A stretch of DNA of 19,226 nucleotides from Thermoplasmata archaeon (lineage in GTDB: Archaea; Thermoplasmatota; E2; DHVEG-1): contig QMTB01000007.1 in the NCBI GenBank assembly GCA_003649845.1, positions 1 through 19,226 of the forward strand, read 5' to 3'. The notes under the pieces were generated by a model. The model was given only the letters and a program-made list of their open reading frames with translations, made no database searches and was not told the origin of the DNA. Position 1 is the stretch's first letter; each line of letters opens with the position of its first letter. Shown here piece by piece: positions 13,863-19,226 of this stretch. The translations under genes and the position numbers were made by a program.

Positions 13863-14687
13863 CTATTTCACCACCTTTCTACTAATGTTTTTCTCAATAT
13901 TTTCAACTATATCTGCAAATGCTTTAGAAGAATCGGATTCAGGATTCTTTAGCAAAATAGGTGTTCCTGAGTCTCCTCCTTCCACTATCTCTGGATCTAT
14001 CGGAACCTTACCTAGGAATGGTACACCAAAATCTCTAGCAGCTTTCTCTCCACCACCTTTCTTGAATATATCTATTTGTTTCCCGCAATGTGGGCATTTA
14101 AAACCGCTCATGTTTTCTATTATACCTATCACAGGGATATTCATTTTTTTAACAAAATTAATTGATTTACGTACGCTTACGAGAGCTACATCTTGAGGAG
14201 TTGTAACAATAATTGCACCATCTGTATTTGGTATAAGCTGTGCTACACTAAGAGGTTCATCACCTGTACCTGGTGGTAGATCTACGATTAAATAATCTAA
14301 TTCACCCCAGTTTACATCACCTATAAACTGACGCATAACATTCATTTTAAGTGGACCGCGCCATATAACAGGTGTATCTTTATCCTCAAGTAGGAAACCT
14401 ATGGACATAACCTTTAAAGTATTCATAGCTAGAACTGGATCTATAATACCTTCCTGAGTAGATAATGGATGTTCATCTTCTATACCTAGTATTTTTGGTA
14501 TACTAGGCCCATGAAAATCACTATCTAATAGACCAACTTTGTAACCTTTCTTTGAAAGAGACACTGCAAGATTTGCAGAAACTGTGCTTTTACCGACACC
14601 GCCTTTACCACTTAAAACAATAATCTTATATTTTATATTTTCAAGGTTTTTAGTTATCCTGGAATTATCAAACATTTTTCTTTCCAT
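13863..14687 (-). CDS. mrp: Mrp/NBP35-family iron-sulfur carrier ATPase
   Basis: A 274-residue P-loop ATPase of the Mrp/ApbC/NBP35 class. Walker A is SGKGGVGKST (residues 26-35, two Lys), the switch regions are DSDFHGPSIP and DLPPGTGDEP, and the C-terminal CxxC (C198, C201 in FKCPHCGK) holds a bridging [4Fe-4S] cluster in the dimer. It delivers Fe-S clusters to target proteins. No N-terminal DUF59 domain is present. The ATG at 14687 has GAGGG 7 nt upstream. Downstream genes suggest its targets include the NifX-like protein and the ferredoxin-containing ATPases. Confidence 0.96.
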   Translation of the reverse strand: MERKMFDNSRITKNLENIKYKIIVLSGKGGVGKSTVSANLAVSLSKKGYKVGLLDSDFHGPSIPKILGIEDEHPLSTQEGIIDPVLAMNTLKVMSIGFLLEDKDTPVIWRGPLKMNVMRQFIGDVNWGELDYLIVDLPPGTGDEPLSVAQLIPNTDGAIIVTTPQDVALVSVRKSINFVKKMNIPVIGIIENMSGFKCPHCGKQIDIFKKGGGEKAARDFGVPFLGKVPIDPEIVEGGDSGTPILLKNPESDSSKAFADIVENIEKNISRKVVK

Positions 14688-14814
14688 TTAATCCCTCGAT
14701 TTTTCCTATGTTTCCAATTTGTCATATAGTCTAGGTTTCATGAGAGAGATTTATTTCCATATCTACTTTTCCATTGTTCACTATTTCTATATCTAGTAAA
14801 GAGAAAACGAGGGT

Positions 14815-14855
14815 AAAGAGACTCCCCTTATTAAAACTTTCTAGGGCGTCTCTTT
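14815..14855. other. Hairpin at the 3' end of the DUF5320 gene
   Basis: AAAGAGACTCCC (14815-14826) and GGGCGTCTCTTT (14844-14855) form a 12-bp stem with one mismatch and a 17-nt loop. The right arm includes the last codons of the DUF5320 gene and the stop lies in the loop-proximal part. On the minus strand it could slow or end transcription, or protect the 3' end, before mrp. The 155 bp between the two genes contains no other feature I can support. Confidence 0.5.
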
Positions 14856-15164
14856 TTTAGATAATTCTTGTAGCCGATCCTTTAGATTCCTTAACTCTTC
14901 CTCTAGATCCTTGATGGTTTCTTCGAGGTATCTCTTCTCATCTTCGGTATTAGGAAAAGTAGGTGGGCGATAGATCGGTGGATAATAAGGTGGATAGTAT
15001 CTTCTCCACCAAAATCCTCTTCTTCCCCATCCTCTGCCGAATCCTCTTCCAAAACCTGGTACAGGATTCATATAACCTGGTACATTGTATCCGGCGCAGT
15101 ACCCTGCTGCTCTACCTGTCATAGGTCCTAAACCAAGTGGTCCTGTTCCATCACCCCATGGCAT
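14841..15164 (-). CDS. DUF5320 protein
   Basis: A 107-residue protein. It begins MPWGDGTGPLGLGPMTGRAAGYCAGY, the typical DUF5320 N-terminus, followed by a Gly/Arg/Tyr/Pro-rich stretch (GFGRGFGRGWGRRGFWWRR, then YPPYYPPIYRPP) and a C-terminal coiled coil from about residue 72 (EKRYLEETIKDLEEELRNLKDRLQEL). The only Cys is C23. Function is unknown. Such genes often lie next to Mrp and NifX-like genes in anaerobes. A strong AGGAGGTGA and a TATA box just upstream suggest high expression. It may be read apart from mrp because of the hairpin and 153-bp gap. Confidence 0.85.
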   Translation of the reverse strand: MPWGDGTGPLGLGPMTGRAAGYCAGYNVPGYMNPVPGFGRGFGRGWGRRGFWWRRYYPPYYPPIYRPPTFPNTEDEKRYLEETIKDLEEELRNLKDRLQELSKKETP

Positions 15165-15189
15165 ATAATTTTCACCTCCTTTCTATTTG

Positions 15190-15201
15190 AAAATATTTAA
15201 A
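15190..15201 (-). promoter_or_regulatory. TATA box of the DUF5320/Mrp operon
   Basis: TTTAAATATTTT on the minus strand, about 25-35 bp before the DUF5320 start, with a short leader holding AGGAGGTGA. Confidence 0.45.
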
Positions 15202-15343
15202 TTATCTATCATCTCTATCATCGATGGGATTTACTAGTATCCAATATATTACTCATATGGGAACTATTATTTAAACTTTTCTAATTATGTCTGTTTTTAA
15301 TAGAAAAAATAAAAACTTAGTTTTCATATAATCCTCCCAAATA

Positions 15344-15352
15344 CTTATAAAC
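15344..15352 (+). promoter_or_regulatory. TATA box of the LSm-L37e operon
   Basis: CTTATAAAC, preceded by a purine-rich BRE-like CCCAAATA, lies about 28 bp before the LSm ATG. Predicted transcription start is at or within 3 bp of the ATG, so the mRNA is probably leaderless. No ribosome binding site is seen before this ATG. Confidence 0.6.
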
Positions 15353-15375
15353 AGGATACCTATTCGTGATGCCAA

Positions 15376-15597
15376 ATGGAAAAACCTCTAAAAATATTAC
15401 ATGGATCATTAAACAGCAGGGTAATAGTTGAACTACGATCAGGCAGAGCATACCATGGCATATTAGATGGATATGATGTGCCTCATATGAATATCGTGCT
15501 GAAAAATGCAGATGAGATTAAAAACGGAGAAACTATTGCAAAACATAACCTAGTAATCCTAAGAGGAGATAATATAGTATATATATCACCACCATAG
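15376..15597 (+). CDS. LSm / Sm-like archaeal protein
   Basis: A 73-residue Sm-fold protein that forms a heptameric RNA-binding ring. The Sm1 motif spans VIVELRSGRAYHGILDGYD with the conserved HMNIVLKNA, and Sm2 is LVILRGDNIVYIS. RNA-contacting Asp/Asn (HMN) and Arg-Gly-Asp (RGDN) residues are intact. Length is normal. The ribosomal protein L37e gene follows after 14 bp, a pairing conserved across many euryarchaea that links RNA metabolism with ribosome synthesis. Confidence 0.97.
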   Translation: MEKPLKILHGSLNSRVIVELRSGRAYHGILDGYDVPHMNIVLKNADEIKNGETIAKHNLVILRGDNIVYISPP

Positions 15598-15611
15598 AGA
15601 GGTATTTAGAA

Positions 15612-15773
15612 ATGACAAAAGGAACAACATCCAGTTTCGGTGGAAAGAAAACACACACAATCTGTAGAAGATGCGGAAAACATGCATATCATGTGAGAAA
15701 AAGAGTATGTGCATCCTGCGGCTATGGAAGAACATCAAAGAGACGAAGATATAATTGGGCGAAACAACATTAA
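15612..15773 (+). CDS. rpl37e: Large-subunit ribosomal protein L37e
   Basis: A 53-residue basic protein beginning MTKGTTSSFGGKKTHTICRRCG. The zinc finger is C18-x2-C21 and C33-x2-C36 (HVRKRVCASCGYGRTSKRRR), ending NWAKQH. This is the whole family fold; L37e is normally 50-62 residues in archaea. GAGGT lies 9 nt before the ATG. It is so small that length cut-offs easily miss it. It is co-transcribed with the LSm gene. Confidence 0.98.
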   Translation: MTKGTTSSFGGKKTHTICRRCGKHAYHVRKRVCASCGYGRTSKRRRYNWAKQH

Positions 15774-15785
15774 AAATCAAAAACA

Positions 15786-15795
15786 TTTTTAAATA
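15786..15795 (+). promoter_or_regulatory. TATA box of the PKD lipoprotein gene
   Basis: TTTTTAAATA, about 40 bp before the ATG. Transcription is predicted to start near 15816, leaving a leader with GAGGAG (15823-15828). Confidence 0.5.
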
Positions 15796-15833
15796 GCAAT
15801 TTTCTATCTCAAAGAAACCAGTGAGGAGAGAAG

Positions 15834-16436
15834 ATGAGAGTAGTTATTTTGATAGCAGTAGGTATAACACTACCAGCTATCCTTATAAGCGGTTGCATAG
15901 AAGAGAAAGGAGCATCTAATCATCCACCTGTAGCTGATTTTACATGGTTGCCAGAGAATCCAAATGCAAATCAAACTATAAATTTTAGATCAAACTCATC
16001 TGATCCAGATGGAGATGAATTATTATACACTTGGAATTTCGGTGATGGAACATCTCTAAGTTCAGATGAAAATCCAGTACATGTATATACAGAAGCAGGG
16101 TTATACACTGTTACACTAACAGTAAACGATGGTAAAAAAAGTAGTAATATATCTAAAGAGATTGATATAGGAATTGCTACATCAAATCTACCGCCTATAG
16201 CAAACTTTTCATATACAGTGGAGAATCTAACTGTATATTTTACAGATGAATCTATAGATCAAGATGGAAATATAAGTACTTGGAGCTGGGATTTCGGCGA
16301 TTTAAATACATCAACAGAAGCAAATCCAACACATGTCTATAGTAGCCATGGAATATATAATGTTACTCTAATGGTGACAGATGATGATAGCAGTGATCCA
16401 AAGAGTGATATCATAGTTAAACAAATAACTATATAG
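15834..16436 (+). CDS. Lipoprotein with two PKD domains
   Basis: A 200-residue exported protein. A hydrophobic N-terminus ends in the lipobox LISG-C21, so it is likely lipid-anchored outside the cell. Two PKD (Ig-like) domains follow: residues 30-112 (PPVADFTWLP, TWNFGDGT, YTVTLTVND) and 117-200 (LPPIANFSY, WSWDFGD, YNVTLMVTDDD). PKD domains bind proteins or sugars and often accompany surface proteases, which fits the two C25 peptidase genes that converge on it. No catalytic domain is present. Its stop shares the palindrome CTATATAG with the stop of the opposite gene. Confidence 0.9.
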   Translation: MRVVILIAVGITLPAILISGCIEEKGASNHPPVADFTWLPENPNANQTINFRSNSSDPDGDELLYTWNFGDGTSLSSDENPVHVYTEAGLYTVTLTVNDGKKSSNISKEIDIGIATSNLPPIANFSYTVENLTVYFTDESIDQDGNISTWSWDFGDLNTSTEANPTHVYSSHGIYNVTLMVTDDDSSDPKSDIIVKQITI

Positions 16437-17814
16437 ACGGGTAACCTCCGATCATCAAACTTGGATCTCCAAATAGAATATAGGATTCTACAACTTGAGC
16501 ATCCACCCAGGAATCTTTGATTAAAGTCGTATTAGTAGTATCCCAATTTATATTATATGTATCTAGATACCATGTTATAGTATTCTTTAACATATCTCCA
16601 ACGTGATGTACATTATAGTATCCATATTGTCTAAATAACTGTACCTCTATCTCGTTTATACCACCAGCGAAAGCATATTTATCCTCCTTAGTATGACCGA
16701 GAGCAGTGCAACCAAAAGAAGCTATACTACCACCGTCTTTCTTCCTAGTTATCTTCCATCCTATACACTCGGGAACCGCTTCTCCACGATATAGAGATAT
16801 ACGGTTGAAGATTTTAAATATAGAAACATCAAATTGACAGTTATGACAACCACTGAATACACAAACAGGGTACATACCTTCATTCTTCAACAATGGTATA
16901 TCTTTTAAAGTTAAACCTCTGATAAATGTATGATTATTAGGAGGATGATTACCCCAAGTTTTAGGACTCCCATGTCCAACTAGATATAGGAATCCACATC
17001 CATTAGTTATAGCATTTATAACATCAGACTCACCTGTAAATGTACCATCTGAAGCATAGAGTCTTATAGGAGTAAAACCACTCATATTCTCTATAGCTAG
17101 ATCTCCATATATTTCACCCTCATACCCCTTCCATAGTGGATTATCAATCTCAGGATAGGTGTCACCAGCTACTACAACCATACGATGAAACCACTCTGAG
17201 TTATAGGTTGTATCCTCATATTCAATGATTTTATTGACCATTATTTTAACTTCAGCTATATTTCTACAAGGTAACCTACCAATGGCTACATCTGGATATA
17301 AATCAATATATTTATCCTCCGGTAAACCACCATATCTCCATTCACCATATATTCCATCATTATCAGAATCCCAACTAGAGAAGCTACCATTTCTATCATA
17401 AATATCAGCATAGTATAAATCGGAGATATAATCTGGCTCCCAACTGTTACCCATAGAAACATATCTAACAGGGAAATACCATATAGGTAACTGACCTTTC
17501 TTCCCACCTACTAGTAGAACATATTGTGTACCCCAGTTTTCTATAGCATCTTTAATAAAATATTTTATTTGCTCAGGTTTATCTCCACCTTTCACTGGGA
17601 AGTATACGCTAGTATAAATCTCTTTCAAGGTAACAAGTTTTGTAGATAAACCTTTACTGATTTTATGTTCTACTAAAGGTTGAAGAGCTCTCTGGAATTC
17701 CTGTGGACATAAAATCAATAAACTATATTCTTCAGGTTGAGATACCACTGAGAATGCAGGTAAAATGATAATACTGATTGATAATACCGCTCCTATAACT
17801 CTAAACCTATTCAT
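16429..17814 (-). CDS. Secreted gingipain-like cysteine peptidase (C25), copy 1
   Basis: A 461-residue peptidase C25 family protein. A signal peptide covers about residues 1-25 (MNRFRVIGAVLSISIIILPAFSVVS). An N-terminal subdomain begins YSLLILCPQEF, followed by ADIYDRNGSFSSWDSDNDGIYGEW, an Asp-rich likely Ca2+ site. The catalytic His is H281 in YLVGHGSPKTW and the Cys is C323 in FSGCHNCQF. A conserved GGSIASFGCTALG and the C-terminal GDPSLMIGGYP follow. It probably degrades extracellular protein; Arg/Lys preference cannot be told from sequence. No sorting or Ig-like domain follows. GGTGATATAAT precedes the ATG. It lies 51 bp after its paralogue. Confidence 0.93.
   Translation of the reverse strand: MNRFRVIGAVLSISIIILPAFSVVSQPEEYSLLILCPQEFQRALQPLVEHKISKGLSTKLVTLKEIYTSVYFPVKGGDKPEQIKYFIKDAIENWGTQYVLLVGGKKGQLPIWYFPVRYVSMGNSWEPDYISDLYYADIYDRNGSFSSWDSDNDGIYGEWRYGGLPEDKYIDLYPDVAIGRLPCRNIAEVKIMVNKIIEYEDTTYNSEWFHRMVVVAGDTYPEIDNPLWKGYEGEIYGDLAIENMSGFTPIRLYASDGTFTGESDVINAITNGCGFLYLVGHGSPKTWGNHPPNNHTFIRGLTLKDIPLLKNEGMYPVCVFSGCHNCQFDVSIFKIFNRISLYRGEAVPECIGWKITRKKDGGSIASFGCTALGHTKEDKYAFAGGINEIEVQLFRQYGYYNVHHVGDMLKNTITWYLDTYNINWDTTNTTLIKDSWVDAQVVESYILFGDPSLMIGGYPSI
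17150..17193. repeat. 44-bp identical patch shared by the two C25 genes (first copy)
   Basis: This segment is identical to 18572-18615 and encodes the WFHRMVVVAGDTYPE region in both paralogues, while flanking sequence differs. It marks recent duplication or gene conversion rather than a mobile element. Confidence 0.9.
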
Positions 17815-17865
17815 ATTATATCACCTACAAAAATATATAGAAGGAGATGTATATTAATTATACGT

Positions 17866-19226
17866 TTACGGGTAACCTCCGATCATCAAACTAGGATCTC
17901 CAAGTAAAACCCATTGTTGTACTGTTTTTGCATCTATAGCAGAATCACTAGTAGCAGGTGTATTCCAGTTTATAGGATAACGATGTAGATAATCAGTGAT
18001 AGCATTCTTCCATACATCACCTAGTATATGAGTATGGTTTGTACCATATTCATAGAAGAATGTTGGTTCAAGATAGTCTCCTGCACCACTGAAAGATTCT
18101 TTATCCTCTTTACTCATCCCTAAACCAGTGCATCCTATAGTAGCTATGCTACCACCATAAAATTTCTTTGTAAGCTTCCAACCCCAACACTCTGGAATCC
18201 ATGTGAAATAATACCATGGATTTTCTTTTAGTTTACCCAGATGTACATCAAACTCTAAATTATGACAACCACCTACTACACATACCGGTAGTTTATAACC
18301 ATTCCATAGTAGATTCATATTTAAAACAGAGAGTCCTTCTATCCAAGTATCTGGATCATTTGGTGGATGAGTACTCCATTTAAATGGATTAGCATGTCCT
18401 TCAAAATATAGGAAACCACAACCTTGATTTATAGCTTTTATAACATCCCTTGGTCCTTTAAAACTACCATCAGAAGTCCATAATCTTATAGGAGTGAAAC
18501 CACTCATATTCTCTAAACCACGCTCAGTGTTTTCTTCACCTTCATATCCAACCCATTTAGGATTAAGTTTTTCAGGATAGGTGTCACCAGCTACTACAAC
18601 CATACGATGAAACCAAGGTTGACCATATGTAGAGGTTTCATATTTGATAATTTTATCAACCATTACCTCTACTTCACCTATATTTCTACATGCAAGTCTA
18701 CCAATAGCTACATCAGGATAAAGATCAATGTTTTTATCCTCTGCTTCTGTAGAAACACCATCATCTATCCATTCACCATAGATTCCATCGTTATCAGAAT
18801 CCCAACTGGAGAAGTTGCCATTTCTATCATAAATATCAGCATAGTATAATTCAGAGATAAAATAAGGTTCATCATATCCATGTCTAATATCCTGATTATA
18901 GACATATCTGATAGGCATATGTCTAAAATCTCCGACTAACATTACATATTTTATATTCCATATATCATAGGCTTTTTTAATAAAATATTTAATCTTCTCA
19001 GGGTTATCTCTACCATACCAATACATTTCCTCATAAACCTTCGAGAGAGGCACCAACCTCGTTTTTACTCCAACATTCTCCTTATGTACAACCAATGGTT
19101 TTAGAGCTTTCTGGAATTCATCAGCTGTGATTATAAGTAGATCATACTGAGCTGGAGAAACACTTTTTACTCCATTTGTTACAAGAAAAGTATTTGCTGT
19201 AATAAAAAACATGATTAATATAATCA
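17866..19226 (-). CDS. Gingipain-like cysteine peptidase (C25), copy 2, 5' end off window
   Basis: A paralogue of the previous gene. From the first ATG in the window (19212) it reads 448 residues, but the frame stays open to the edge and the visible hydrophobic stretch (MFFITANTFLVTNGVKSVSP) looks like the later part of a signal peptide, so the true start is probably outside. Counting from that Met, the catalytic His is H273 (FEGHANPFKW) and Cys is C316 (VVGGCHNLEF). The DRNGNFSSWDSDNDGIYGEW site, GGSIATIGCTGLG and GDPSLMIGGYP are conserved. GHG is GHA here. It is likely co-transcribed with copy 1. Confidence 0.92.
   Translation of the reverse strand, partial: IILIMFFITANTFLVTNGVKSVSPAQYDLLIITADEFQKALKPLVVHKENVGVKTRLVPLSKVYEEMYWYGRDNPEKIKYFIKKAYDIWNIKYVMLVGDFRHMPIRYVYNQDIRHGYDEPYFISELYYADIYDRNGNFSSWDSDNDGIYGEWIDDGVSTEAEDKNIDLYPDVAIGRLACRNIGEVEVMVDKIIKYETSTYGQPWFHRMVVVAGDTYPEKLNPKWVGYEGEENTERGLENMSGFTPIRLWTSDGSFKGPRDVIKAINQGCGFLYFEGHANPFKWSTHPPNDPDTWIEGLSVLNMNLLWNGYKLPVCVVGGCHNLEFDVHLGKLKENPWYYFTWIPECWGWKLTKKFYGGSIATIGCTGLGMSKEDKESFSGAGDYLEPTFFYEYGTNHTHILGDVWKNAITDYLHRYPINWNTPATSDSAIDAKTVQQWVLLGDPSLMIGGYP
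18572..18615. repeat. 44-bp identical patch shared by the two C25 genes (second copy)
   Basis: Identical to 17150-17193. The gene ends also match: 16437-16472 and 17868-17903 differ by one base in 36. Confidence 0.9.

Noticed and set aside
13459..14196. A 245-codon plus-strand open frame
   Set aside because: It is antisense to three well-recognised genes (NifX-like, zinc ribbon, Mrp) and is rich in Ser/Thr and Cys as antisense shadows usually are.
15586..15786. 66-codon minus-strand open frame
   Set aside because: It is exactly antisense to the ribosomal protein L37e gene.
1..19226. CRISPR arrays, insertion sequences or prophage
   Set aside because: No regularly spaced repeats, transposase or phage genes were seen; the only repeats are the paralogous peptidase patches and the two hairpin elements.

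Overview
The window looks like a stretch of an AT-rich, anaerobic archaeal chromosome. Support comes from an LSm (Sm-like) gene followed by ribosomal protein L37e, an archaeal SepF, a DUF1628-type pilin, a tRNA-Arg(UCG) without encoded CCA, TTTAWATA-like TATA boxes about 25 bp before starts, and GGTGA-type ribosome binding sites. The two gingipain-like (C25) peptidases and the PKD lipoprotein would suit a protein-degrading euryarchaeote, perhaps Thermoplasmatota. That placement is inference; nothing here fixes the lineage.

Region 1 (116-6776, minus strand) is a compact stress-defence operon. In transcription order: a PerR-like Fur regulator, flavin reductase, rubredoxin, hybrid cluster protein, FprA flavodiiron protein, 2-Cys-type peroxiredoxin, ferritin, a stand-alone ferritin-like protein resembling the N-terminal domain of Pyrococcus encapsulin, desulfoferrodoxin (superoxide reductase), a Bcp peroxiredoxin whose frame is broken by one base near its 3' end, rubrerythrin, and a small winged-helix protein. 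Genes overlap or lie within 20 bp. Together they can reduce O2, NO, superoxide, peroxide and hydroxylamine and store iron. The flavin reductase/rubredoxin pair probably supplies electrons to FprA and rubrerythrin. Palindromes between the TATA box and start of the first gene are candidate PerR operators.

Region 2 (6777-10170) holds tRNA-Arg, a pilin-like secreted protein, sepF, a geranylgeranyl-reductase-family flavoprotein that apparently starts with ATT, and a small exported protein. Two related inverted-repeat elements (7942-8019 and 10092-10161), each within 10 bp of the stop codon of a minus-strand gene, share sequence blocks and may be an undescribed structured RNA or 3'-end element.

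Region 3 (10171-15164, minus strand) is a metal-cluster operon. It has a DUF5320 protein, an Mrp/NBP35 ATPase, a Gly-rich zinc-ribbon protein, a NifX/NafY-like protein, a DUF89 protein, two MinD-type ATPases with inserted 2x[4Fe-4S] ferredoxin domains, and a PUA-domain RNA-binding protein. The Mrp + NifX + twin MinD-ferredoxin set resembles the Desulfovibrio orange-protein (ORP) cluster.

Region 4 (15344-16436, plus strand) has LSm, L37e (only 53 aa) and a two-PKD-domain lipoprotein. It converges on Region 5 (16429-19226, minus strand), two tandem C25 peptidase paralogues. The second runs off the window edge.
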